Of a stretch of DNA of 64,000 bases, positions 55,666-63,249 are shown piece after piece. Every line of letters starts with the position of its first letter. Positions within the stretch are counted from its first letter, which is position 1. The position numbers were made by a program, and so were the translations under genes. The stretch covers positions 62,001-126,000 of the forward strand of contig NZ_CP175563.1 of assembly GCF_046097065.1 (NCBI RefSeq), given 5' to 3'. The notes beneath the pieces are model-generated. The model searched no databases, was not told where the DNA came from, and saw only the letters and a program-made list of their open reading frames with translations. The stretch comes from Syntrophus buswellii (GTDB lineage: Bacteria; Desulfobacterota; Syntrophia; Syntrophales; Syntrophaceae).

Positions 55666-56340
55666 ATGAGTCAAAGACCACGAGGCAGACGCCCCGTTCA
55701 GGAAATAACCGAGCCGCAGCGCCGCACATTGAAGGAGATTCGCCTCTTTACGAACAGGCGGGGGTTCCCCCCGACCATGAAGGAACTCGCGGACATCCTC
55801 GGGATATCGCACGCCAGCGCCCACGGCCAAGTGAGCCAGCTCGTGCGGAAGGGCTACCTGAAGCGGGAGGAGAGAAAGGCCCGCGGCATTGTCATCTTGC
55901 GCGATCCGGAGGATGACGTTCCGGATCTGGTCGCCGTCCCCATCGTCGGCCGGGTGGCGGCCGGCCAGCCCATCTTGGCCGAGGAAAACATCGTCGGCGA
56001 GGTGCTGGTCGAAGGCGGGATCGCCCGCTCGGGTCGGTGTTTCGCCCTCGAGGTGACAGGCGACAGCATGGTGGATGCCGGTATCCGGGAACGTGATTTG
56101 GTGGTGGTGCGCGAGCAAGCCGTGGCGGAGAACGGTGACATCGTGGTTGCCCTATTGGAAGACGAAGCCACGGTGAAACGGCTTTTCATCCGTGACGAGA
56201 GAATCGAACTAAGGCCGGAGAACCCGAAACACCGACCGATTCCGGTGGGTCCCGACGATGGGCTCCGCATCCTCGGCAAGGTCGTTGCCGTCAGGCGGCC
56301 CGGCTCGAACAGTCAAACGCCAGGGACGGCCTGGCTATAA
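55666..56340 (+). CDS. LexA-like self-cleaving repressor
   Basis: 224 aa. N-terminal winged helix (TMKELADILGISHASAHGQV), then an S24 peptidase domain with Ala99-Gly100 cleavage site (RVAAGQP), catalytic Ser134 (TGDSMVDAG) and Lys171 (ATVKRLF). RecA-stimulated self-cleavage after DNA damage is the family behaviour. Start 55666 has GAGG 5 nt upstream. The gene lies behind a promoter with a dyad operator and 22 nt ahead of the unknown two-gene module, which is thus probably damage-inducible. Confidence 0.94.
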   Translation: MSQRPRGRRPVQEITEPQRRTLKEIRLFTNRRGFPPTMKELADILGISHASAHGQVSQLVRKGYLKREERKARGIVILRDPEDDVPDLVAVPIVGRVAAGQPILAEENIVGEVLVEGGIARSGRCFALEVTGDSMVDAGIRERDLVVVREQAVAENGDIVVALLEDEATVKRLFIRDERIELRPENPKHRPIPVGPDDGLRILGKVVAVRRPGSNSQTPGTAWL

Positions 56341-56361
56341 GAACTAAGGAGGAAAGAACGA

Positions 56362-57528
56362 ATGGCGACGTACAATCTCAGGCGTTTTGCTCATGCCGAC
56401 GGTCTCAAGGCCATCGCGCGTGAGCACTTATTGGCTCTGCTGGACCCTCACAAGCCCTACTTCGACGGCCGAGGATTGACGTTGCCACCGCCATCCGCCT
56501 CCGACGGCATCGATTACGACCAACTCGTCAATGTTCTTATGAACCCGGATACGGACACGCCGAAGGGACTGCTCGACACACTCTACTTCGTGCATGAGAT
56601 GGCCACGCCCGAAGCCATGGACGTTCTCATACAGGAGGCGGAGAACAACGGCATCTCCCTCGACGGGAACCCCGACCCCACCGCGGCGGACGTTGCCGTT
56701 CAGATCTATCTGCAGGACAAGGACCTTCTCGAGCGCAAGCACGCCGAGCAGTATCTCATGAAGCCCCGGTCCTTCGAGTATTTTCAGACCGACACGCATC
56801 CGATCCCCAAGTTCAAACAGCCGACAGCGAAAGTGCTTTCCGCCCTCGAAAAGGACCTCGACGACTGGTTCGAGAAGAAAAAGCGCGGGCGGGGATCGAA
56901 GGTCTTCGTTTACCCCAGGAAAGATTCCGTGTGGTTTCTGGTGCGTCACGGTGATCCGTTGCGGCGTGAGGGCAGCCTCGACGGCGGTCAGGCTTCGAGC
57001 GTCTTCTACCGTCCAGAGAAATACGACGTGTTGGTTTACGAACCGACCATCGGCGAGATTCGAATGCACGCGTGCGGAAAAGGGGAAAAGGACCTCTTCC
57101 GCCGGCAGTTCGGCCGCCATGTGTTCAACAAGGAGGATTTCTTTCCTGAGACCGGCAAATACACGCTCGAACCACTTCGAAGCGACGGAGACACATCCAT
57201 CGTCTGCACCGACGTGGACGGCATGGAATGGGTCCGGCTCAAGGAGGTTCAGTTCTTCTGGGGCGGCGCGGAAAAGGAGACCGAGATACGCAAGGCCAAC
57301 GACGTGTTCGCCGCCTACGCCGGGCGCGGGCGCGCCATACCCCAGAAAGCGCGGATCATCCGGGCGAGCTTTCAAGTGAAGTTCACGGATTCGAATGCAG
57401 CACGGATCGTGACCATCCGTCCTTCAAATATCGCGCAGTACACCAGGGACAGTGACGCCTCCGTGGTCGAAGACTGGCTCACCAAGCGCGGATTCATCCT
57501 TGCCGAGCAGGAAGACGATGAGGAATAG
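56362..57528 (+). CDS. Unknown protein A of a LexA-linked two-gene module
   Basis: 388 aa, no family recognised. N-terminal about 160 residues are helical (ADGLKAIAREHLLALLDPHK, DYDQLVNVLMNP). The middle to C-terminal part is beta-rich (KVFVYPRKDSVWFLVRHGDP, YDVLVYEPTIGEIRMHACGK, FRRQFGRHVFNKEDFF). It ends with an acidic tail EDDEE. No signal peptide or membrane segment. AAGGAGG precedes the ATG. Overlaps gene B by 11 nt, so both are made together. Defence, DNA repair and element control are all possible; none is shown. Confidence 0.85.
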   Translation: MATYNLRRFAHADGLKAIAREHLLALLDPHKPYFDGRGLTLPPPSASDGIDYDQLVNVLMNPDTDTPKGLLDTLYFVHEMATPEAMDVLIQEAENNGISLDGNPDPTAADVAVQIYLQDKDLLERKHAEQYLMKPRSFEYFQTDTHPIPKFKQPTAKVLSALEKDLDDWFEKKKRGRGSKVFVYPRKDSVWFLVRHGDPLRREGSLDGGQASSVFYRPEKYDVLVYEPTIGEIRMHACGKGEKDLFRRQFGRHVFNKEDFFPETGKYTLEPLRSDGDTSIVCTDVDGMEWVRLKEVQFFWGGAEKETEIRKANDVFAAYAGRGRAIPQKARIIRASFQVKFTDSNAARIVTIRPSNIAQYTRDSDASVVEDWLTKRGFILAEQEDDEE

Positions 57529-58579
57529 ACCGACCGGATTCTGGCAGGCACTCGAAACCGTCCCCGGCGCGGCCGCGGTGGATGCCGAGTGGAAAGCCCG
57601 GTTCGGGAACGATTATGGGACGGCGAAGGCCTTCCTTCGTCCGAACGGCAAACTGGCATCTTCACATCCCTGCATGGTTCAACGCGGCTGCGGCTGTGAG
57701 CACGAAGTGGTCGTGCATGATTCAGAGGATATCGTTGCTGTCTGCAGGTGCGAACGTGGATGCGAGACCTTTGCCCTGCGACGAGCCGACATCGTGGCCT
57801 ATGAGCTGGATCGTCCGGCTCTCGACACGGCGCTCGCCAAGGTCTTCGACCTGATCGAAGAAACCGACGCGGGAACCGACCTTCCCGGAACGACGCGCAT
57901 CGGCGTTTACTCTCCATACGCCGGATACCGTTTCCCGGTCTACCTGGCCATCCAGATCGAGCCCGACGATTTCAGCGAGGCAGTGGATGGTCTCCTGGGG
58001 AGGAATGGCACGCCGTTCATTCTCTTGTCTCCCACACGGGAACTCTGCTCCGCGAAGGCGGAGAAGCGGCTGACCGACAAGCGGTCGGGTTTCGTGTCCC
58101 TGTCGGAAAGCGTTGCCATCGGTGACAAGCGACAACTTCGGCTCCTTCGTCCACTCGATGAAATCCTTGCGCAATTCCGCGGGGTCAATCTTCCGCCGCC
58201 GAAGGAAGACGGTGCCACAGCCTTTTTCCCCACACCTCCAGACGCGTCATGGGGCGACGTGTCGATCCGCTTCAAGGACGGGCATACCGTCTCGGTCAAA
58301 GCGAAGACGGCCGGAGGCGTGTTCAATTACACGCAGATGGGCATGGCCAATAAGAAAAATGGAAACCCCACCGTTCAATGGGAGCTGCTCAAGACCTTCG
58401 CCGATGAGCGAGGAATTCTGGACTGGAGCAGCAACAAGGCACACAGGCACAATCAGAAACGCCGCGAACTCCTCGCTGCCAACCTGCGCGATTTCTTCCG
58501 CATCGAAGGCGATCCCTTCCGCCTGACGGATGACGGAAAGGGTTGGCAGGCACGCTTCATCATCTCCCCCGACGAATAG
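57518..58579 (+). CDS. Unknown protein B with Cys-rich motif, partner of protein A
   Basis: 353 aa, no family recognised. A zinc-ribbon-like cluster has Cys52, Cys58, Cys60, His62, Cys76, Cys78 and Cys82 (QRGCGCEH ... CRCERGC). The C-terminal 100 residues (SVKAKTAGGVFNYTQMGM, LLKTFADERGILDW, LRDFFRIEGDPFRLTDDGKG) look like a winged-helix DNA-binding fold. AGGAAG lies in the overlap 5 nt before the ATG. An operon with LexA-like repressor and protein A suggests an SOS-type response function; a DNA-binding role is inferred. Confidence 0.83.
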   Translation: MRNRPTGFWQALETVPGAAAVDAEWKARFGNDYGTAKAFLRPNGKLASSHPCMVQRGCGCEHEVVVHDSEDIVAVCRCERGCETFALRRADIVAYELDRPALDTALAKVFDLIEETDAGTDLPGTTRIGVYSPYAGYRFPVYLAIQIEPDDFSEAVDGLLGRNGTPFILLSPTRELCSAKAEKRLTDKRSGFVSLSESVAIGDKRQLRLLRPLDEILAQFRGVNLPPPKEDGATAFFPTPPDASWGDVSIRFKDGHTVSVKAKTAGGVFNYTQMGMANKKNGNPTVQWELLKTFADERGILDWSSNKAHRHNQKRRELLAANLRDFFRIEGDPFRLTDDGKGWQARFIISPDE

Positions 58580-58593
58580 TCTGTTCTCCGAGT

Positions 58594-58609
58594 CAGCGAA
58601 ATTTCGCTG
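58594..58609. repeat. Perfect 16-bp palindrome after gene B
   Basis: CAGCGAAATTTCGCTG, 15 nt past the stop of gene B, followed by an A-rich stretch. No T-run on the plus strand; possible operator or bidirectional stop. Confidence 0.6.
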
Positions 58610-58742
58610 GGCCTCCGGAAAAAAAATTAAAAAAAGTTTCCCCTCCGTAGCCCAGGCATCCGCCTGAAATCTCAGCATTTTCCTGTCCTTCGCCATCAAC
58701 GCGCCGGGCCGTCCCGCGCCTCTCATCGAAAATTCGCCAAAG

Positions 58743-58872
58743 AGGGGTGACGGTCCGGCGAGACCCTCACCCCTGGAAGAAACGCCCGGATGATCCGGGT
58801 GAACGCCCCCTGGGAGGTCCATTCGCCGGACCCGCCTCCCAGGGGGCTTTTCGTTGATGCGCCCGAGGGCGC
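58743..58872 (+). ncRNA. String of four hairpins upstream of gene 58888
   Basis: In order: AGGGGTGA / TCACCCCT (58743-58774), CCCGG / CCGGG (58785-58799), the 13-bp terminator hairpin (58805-58851), and GCGCCC / GGGCGC (58859-58872), the last just before an AAGGAGG Shine-Dalgarno. It occupies the second half of a 308-bp gap with no gene. Could be a small RNA or an attenuator-type leader; family unknown. Confidence 0.5.
58805..58851 (+). terminator. Intrinsic terminator
   Basis: GCCCCCTGGGAGG pairs perfectly with CCTCCCAGGGGGC, 17-nt loop, followed by TTTT. Confidence 0.85.
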
Positions 58873-58887
58873 GAAAGGAGGTCCGGT

Positions 58888-59220
58888 ATGACGGATGTCG
58901 TGACAAAGGCGACCCTGACTCCTGCCAGGAAACGCCTAGTCGAGCTGATGCAGGAGATCAACTACGGACGGATCGAGGGACTGCGCGTCCAAAACGGCGA
59001 GCCGGTTTTCGATCCCCCGCCCACAGTGCTGCGGCTGTTTCTGTTCGGCAAGGACAACGGGCCGAACGAATCCCGCGGCAACGACGGCTTCGCCCTGAAA
59101 AAGAAGGTGGCGGAGCTGTTCGAGGTCTTCGACCGGGAGCGCTCGCTCTCGATCCAGGAACTCATGATCGACAACGGATTGCCCGTCCGCATGACCGTGG
59201 CGGACGCGGTCCGGGTCTGA
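58888..59220 (+). CDS. Conserved-looking element protein, unknown function
   Basis: 110 aa. Reads LTPARKRLVELMQEINYGRI, EGLRVQNGEPVF and ELFEVFDRERSLSIQELMID. Mixed helical, soluble. No family recognised. Strong AAGGAGG 6 nt before the ATG. The stop overlaps a palindrome CCGGGTCTGA / TTCAGACCCGG that may end the transcript. It lies directly before the sigma-factor leader. Confidence 0.75.
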   Translation: MTDVVTKATLTPARKRLVELMQEINYGRIEGLRVQNGEPVFDPPPTVLRLFLFGKDNGPNESRGNDGFALKKKVAELFEVFDRERSLSIQELMIDNGLPVRMTVADAVRV

Positions 59221-59250
59221 TTCAGACCCGGCCATAGAGCACGGTCCATC

Positions 59251-59402
59251 ACCAGACAACAGACTGGCCGCAGAGCGGAGGTCGTTGTGGGTGTCGCCGA
59301 TACCGGCGTACTCGCAACACCTCCGCTCGCTTCGTTTAGAGCGGTCGTCCCGGCGTAGGTCGACACCCACACGAGCTCCTCCTCGGCCCCGAGGAGGCTC
59401 AG
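59251..59402 (+). promoter_or_regulatory. Structured leader, copy B, ahead of sigma factor gene
   Basis: Shares ACCAGACA ... CGGAGGTCGTTGTGGGTG with copy A. Long-range arms: AGCGGAGGT/GTTG with CAAC/ACCTCCGCT (59274-59287 with 59315-59327) and TGTGGGTGTCG with CGACACCCACA (59286-59296 with 59361-59371), which compete. CCTCCTCGG / CCGAGGAGG (59378-59397) buries the Shine-Dalgarno 5 nt before the ATG. Confidence 0.6.
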
Positions 59403-59990
59403 ATGGGTTTCGACAAACGCTACGAAGGAATCGACGAGTATGCCGTTCAGATCATCAAGTACAAGGCGAGACAACTGGTCGGACGGGTGGGCTTCACCGA
59501 GTCCGACCGCGAGGACCTGGAGCAGGAGATGCTGATGGACCTGCTCCAACGCCTGCCCAAGTACAATCCCGACCGCGCCCAACGCAACACCTTCATCGCC
59601 CGCGTGGTGGAACATAAGATCGCCACCATCATCGAGGCGCGGAGGGCCGGACTGCGGGATTACCGGCTCTGCAATTGTTCGCTCAACGACCGCTTGGAAG
59701 ACGAGGAAGGCGGCTCCCTCGAGCGTATGGAGACCATCGATCAGGAGGATTACCTGCGCCGCACGGGCAGACTTTCACGCCCTGCCTCCGAGTTGCGCGA
59801 TCTCTCCCTCGACGTTCGCAAAGCAATCGAGAAGCTTCCGCCCGAGCTGCGTGAACTGTGCAAGCGTCTCGATACCGACACCGTCACGGAGATCTCCCGC
59901 GACACCGGGATTCCGCGGGGAACGATCTACGAGTCCATCAACAAGCTGCGCGCGATCTTCGAAGACGCCGGACTGAGGGACTACCTCTGA
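59403..59990 (+). CDS. Element-encoded RNA polymerase sigma factor-like protein
   Basis: 195 aa. Region 2-like part (SDREDLEQEMLMDLLQRLPK, TFIARVVEHKIATIIEAR) and region 4-like helix-turn-helix (LPPELRELCKRL, TVTEISRDTGIPRGTIYESI). Size and layout are ECF-like. Shine-Dalgarno is hidden in a 9-bp hairpin. Probably transcribes element operons; its target promoters are not identified. Confidence 0.85.
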   Translation: MGFDKRYEGIDEYAVQIIKYKARQLVGRVGFTESDREDLEQEMLMDLLQRLPKYNPDRAQRNTFIARVVEHKIATIIEARRAGLRDYRLCNCSLNDRLEDEEGGSLERMETIDQEDYLRRTGRLSRPASELRDLSLDVRKAIEKLPPELRELCKRLDTDTVTEISRDTGIPRGTIYESINKLRAIFEDAGLRDYL

Positions 59991-60127
59991 TCGTCCGACG
60001 GTCCGGGTCCGCCTCCGGTAGGTATTGACCGGGTCGGATGCATGGAAGGCGTCCGAGAGGTCGCCGAAAGCATCCGGCCCGGGCGCGCCCTCCAACAGAC
60101 CTTACTGAACGGAATGGAGGCAAGATC

Positions 60128-60442
60128 ATGAACCGAGAACTTTACCGATACAACTTCGACTCCAAGGTCCCGATCCGGGACATCGAGGAGTCTCTGCTCC
60201 TGGCGGTGCTCGCCGCCGAGAGCCTTCACGGCCGGTCGCTGGTTCGGCTGGACGCGTCCTTCTGCCTGGATTCGCACAAACGCTCCTGCGTCGTGGATGC
60301 AGCGACCGAGGTCGGCCGCGCCATCGCCCGCATCTTCACCGGCTTCCTCACCCGAGAGTTCGGGGAAGAGGCTTTCAAAGTCGAACGCGTGGGTGACGGC
60401 CCCGTGGTCGGCCCCGAGCTCAAAGCCACGGGGGCCGCCTGA
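60128..60442 (+). CDS. Small hypothetical element protein
   Basis: 104 aa. Reads IRDIEESLLLAVLAAESLHG and VDAATEVGRAIARIFTGFLT. No family recognised, though its position just ahead of the nuclease suggests a role in the DNA module. GGAGG 7 nt before the ATG can pair with CCTCCA at 60089-60094. The TGA overlaps the next ATG (60442). Confidence 0.75.
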   Translation: MNRELYRYNFDSKVPIRDIEESLLLAVLAAESLHGRSLVRLDASFCLDSHKRSCVVDAATEVGRAIARIFTGFLTREFGEEAFKVERVGDGPVVGPELKATGAA

Positions 60443-61458
60443 TGGAAGCGAAAACGACCACCACCTATTCGATGTGGAGCCTGTTCCGCAACTGCCGCAA
60501 GGCATGCGAGTGGCGCTACATCCAGGAACTGGTTCCCCTGGAACGGGACCACAATCTGGCCTTCGGCACGGTGATCCACAAGTGCCTGGAAATCTGGCAC
60601 GGCGGCAGGGACCTGGGGCCTGTCCTCGATTTCATCGACCGGACCTACGCCAACCGCGCACAAGAGGAGGATCAGAAGCGGGACTGGCACCTGGCCACAG
60701 CAATAATGAAAGGCTACGCGGCCTGCTATGCAAGCGAGGAGTTCGATGTCGTCGCCCTCGAAAAGACCTTCGAGGGGAGCATCGTCAACCCGGCCACCGG
60801 CGCTTCATCCCGAAGCTTCGTGCTGGCCGGAAAGGTGGACGGCGTCGTCAGGATCGGCGACGAGCATTTCCTGATCGAGCACAAGACCGCCTCGCAGGTG
60901 GATGCGGACTACCTGGAGCGGCTCTGGACCGACTTCCAGATCGTCCTCTACTCCCGCTACGTGGAACAGACGCTCGGCATCCGCATCGCGGGTGTCCTCT
61001 ACAACATCCTGGTCAAGGCCCGTCTGCAACAGGGACGCGGGGAAACCGAGGCCGAGTTCGAGGCGCGGCGGGCCGATCTGATCGCCAAATCCAAGACCGG
61101 CAAGAGCAGCGCCAAACGCAGGCTGCCGGAAAGCGACGACGAGTTCCAGGCGCGGTTGGCCGCTAAGTATACCGAGCCGGGCATGTTCCACCGGGAGATG
61201 CTTTATCTCTCCCGCGACCGGTTCGAGACCCTGCAGTCCGAACTCTGGGAACTGACCCAGGCCTTTCTCGACGCGCGCCGTCGCGGCGTCTTCTACCAGA
61301 ACACCGCCTTCTGTTTCCACTACCGCCGGTCCTGCGCCTATTTCCCGCTCTGCCGCGCCGACGGCAGCACCAACGTCATCGAGAACTTTTACCGCAAAGT
61401 CCCCCCGCACGAAGAGCTGCGGGACGAGACCTCGTTCGAAGAGGCTTCGGCTTTTTGA
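60442..61458 (+). CDS. Cas4/RecB-like PD-(D/E)XK nuclease
   Basis: 338 aa. Nuclease core: LAFGTVIHKCLE (His), GKVDGVVRI (Asp), FLIEHKTAS (Glu-x-Lys), then a Q/Y helix. One Cys pair near the N-terminus (NCRKACEW) and Cys in CFHYRRSCAYFPLC near the end fit a Cas4/AddB-type [4Fe-4S] cluster. No CRISPR array is present, so this is a phage-type recombination exonuclease. It likely makes single-strand ends for the annealing proteins that follow. Confidence 0.88.
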   Translation: MEAKTTTTYSMWSLFRNCRKACEWRYIQELVPLERDHNLAFGTVIHKCLEIWHGGRDLGPVLDFIDRTYANRAQEEDQKRDWHLATAIMKGYAACYASEEFDVVALEKTFEGSIVNPATGASSRSFVLAGKVDGVVRIGDEHFLIEHKTASQVDADYLERLWTDFQIVLYSRYVEQTLGIRIAGVLYNILVKARLQQGRGETEAEFEARRADLIAKSKTGKSSAKRRLPESDDEFQARLAAKYTEPGMFHREMLYLSRDRFETLQSELWELTQAFLDARRRGVFYQNTAFCFHYRRSCAYFPLCRADGSTNVIENFYRKVPPHEELRDETSFEEASAF

Positions 61459-61484
61459 GGACCCCATAGAAAAGGAGAACCGAC

Positions 61485-62264
61485 ATGTTGCCTACGAAGA
61501 AAAGTCCCCCCAAGCAAGATCACGCCGATCTCACGGTGCTGGTTTACGGCCCGAGCAAGATCGGCAAATCGACCTGGTGTTCCCGGTCCGAAGGCGCGCT
61601 GTTTCTCGCCACCGAACCGGGGCTGAATTCGCTGGATGTCTTTCAAGTCCCCATCAGGAACTGGGAAGAGTTGCTGGCCGCCTGCGGCGAAATCGCCGAG
61701 GGCAAGCATCCTTACAAGACCGTCATTCTCGACACGGTCGACAACGCCTACCGGATGTGCAGCGATTACATCTGCACAAAGTTCAAGATCGAACACGAAT
61801 CCGATCTCGGCTACGGCAAGGGTTGGGCGCTGATCAACAACGAGTTCCACCGTGTCCTGACCAAGCTGGCCTTCCTGCCCTACGGACTCGTCTTGGTCTC
61901 CCACTCCCAGGAAAAGGAAATCGAAACGCGGACCGGCAAGTACATCCGCATTATCCCGACGCTCCCCGACAAGGCACGCAAGATCGTGCTGGGCATGGTC
62001 GACCTGATCCTCTTCTGCGACCTGGAAGTGACGAGCGACGAGAGCGGCAAACCGGTCTACCGCCGCGTCATGCGCACCAAGCCCAGCCCCCACTACGAGG
62101 CGGGCGACCGCACGGGACGGCTTCCCGACACCATCGACCTCAATTTCCAGGCTTTCATTGAAGCGTTCAACAGGCCGGCGGCCGCGCCGAGGGCGAGTGC
62201 CCCGCGGTCGGTGCCGGCACCGGGGGACGGGCAGGACAAGAAGCCCGCACCCGCCGGTAAATAA
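61485..62264 (+). CDS. Sak4-like RecA-fold ATPase
   Basis: 259 aa. Walker A YGPSKIGKSTW, Walker B-like VILDTVDN, and SHSQEKE sensor region. The AAA_24/Sak4 type of phage single-strand annealing or loading ATPase. Disordered Ala/Pro-rich C-terminus. Between the nuclease and the DUF669 ssDNA-binding-type gene, the typical phage order. Confidence 0.87.
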   Translation: MLPTKKSPPKQDHADLTVLVYGPSKIGKSTWCSRSEGALFLATEPGLNSLDVFQVPIRNWEELLAACGEIAEGKHPYKTVILDTVDNAYRMCSDYICTKFKIEHESDLGYGKGWALINNEFHRVLTKLAFLPYGLVLVSHSQEKEIETRTGKYIRIIPTLPDKARKIVLGMVDLILFCDLEVTSDESGKPVYRRVMRTKPSPHYEAGDRTGRLPDTIDLNFQAFIEAFNRPAAAPRASAPRSVPAPGDGQDKKPAPAGK

Positions 62265-62288
62265 ATCCCATAGATGGAGGAACAGACA

Positions 62289-62783
62289 ATGCAGAACGAA
62301 GACTACGGACATTTCGACGAGTCCCGCGGCACCGAGGACATCGACCTCGCACAGTTCGACGACGATTTCGCGCATGCCGAGGTCGAGGAGCGCGAGTTCG
62401 AGACCATCCCGGACGGCAAGTACCAGGTGAACGTCGAGCGGGTGGAGCTGACCCGGGCCCAGACCTCGGGAAACCCCATGCTCAAGTGGACGCTGCGAAT
62501 CCTCGCCCCGAAGTTCCGGGGCAGGCTCCTGTGGCGCAACAACGTCATGGCCACCCGCGAAAACATCAAGTGGCTCAAGACGGACCTGCACACCTGCGGG
62601 TTGAATCTGGACAAGCTCTCCGAGCTTCCGGCCAACCTGGAAAAGCTCATCAACGTCAAGCTCGAGATCACCAAGCGCACGCGCGGCGAGAACGAGAACG
62701 TCTACATCAACCGGCGCATCGTGCTCGAAGACGGTGGAGACGAATACGACTCGGCGGCGCGCAACGCCCTGGCCCCGTTTTGA
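62289..62783 (+). CDS. DUF669-family protein (probable ssDNA-binding)
   Basis: 164 aa. PDGKYQVNVERVELTRAQTS, GNPMLKWTLRIL and WRNNVMATRENIKWLKTDL match the DUF669 fold, which accompanies phage recombination genes. Acidic N-terminus. Start 62289 has GGAGG 8 nt upstream; an ATG at 62274 would overlap it. Confidence 0.87.
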   Translation: MQNEDYGHFDESRGTEDIDLAQFDDDFAHAEVEEREFETIPDGKYQVNVERVELTRAQTSGNPMLKWTLRILAPKFRGRLLWRNNVMATRENIKWLKTDLHTCGLNLDKLSELPANLEKLINVKLEITKRTRGENENVYINRRIVLEDGGDEYDSAARNALAPF

Positions 62784-62784
62784 C

Positions 62785-63249
62785 GTGGACCGGGTCACCG
62801 TCGTCGTCGACACGCGGGAGCAGGAACCCTACACCTTCGAATCCGGTTGCACGGAGGTCGTCCGCCGCGCCCTCCCCGCCGGGGATTACTCCGTCGAAGG
62901 ACATGAGGATTCCGTGGCGGTGGAGCGAAAGACTCTCGAGGATTTCGTCTCCACCGTCATCCGATCCCGCAAGCGGTTCACCAGGGAGCTGCGCCGTCTC
63001 TGCGAGTACGACGCCGCGTGCGTCGTGGTGGAAGCGGACCTCCGGGACATTCTCGGCGGCCGCTACCGCTCCGGAGCGCATCCCAACGCCGTCCTGGGCG
63101 CACTGCTTTCCATCGTCGTCGATTTCGGCATCCCGGTGTTTTTCTGCTCCGACCGGCAGGCTGCCTGCCGGTTCGTGGAGGAATTTCTACACAGGTATCA
63201 CCGGAAGGTATCGAGACGATGCGAACAAGATCAAACAACCAATCCGTAA
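62785..63249 (+). CDS. ERCC4-type (XPF/Mus81-like) nuclease
   Basis: 154 aa. Starts GTG 62785, 1 nt after the DUF669 stop (an ATG at 62734 in the same frame would overlap). Catalytic motif VVVDTREQEPY and VERKTLEDFVSTV give the VDxREQ and ERK...D residues; RFTRELRRL and HPNAVLGALLSI follow. Single-domain phage or archaeal ERCC4 nucleases act on branched DNA. Confidence 0.9.
   Translation: MDRVTVVVDTREQEPYTFESGCTEVVRRALPAGDYSVEGHEDSVAVERKTLEDFVSTVIRSRKRFTRELRRLCEYDAACVVVEADLRDILGGRYRSGAHPNAVLGALLSIVVDFGIPVFFCSDRQAACRFVEEFLHRYHRKVSRRCEQDQTTNP

Noticed and set aside
60442..61458. CRISPR adaptation gene (Cas4)
   Set aside because: No repeats, other cas genes or arrays in the window; neighbours are phage-type recombination genes.
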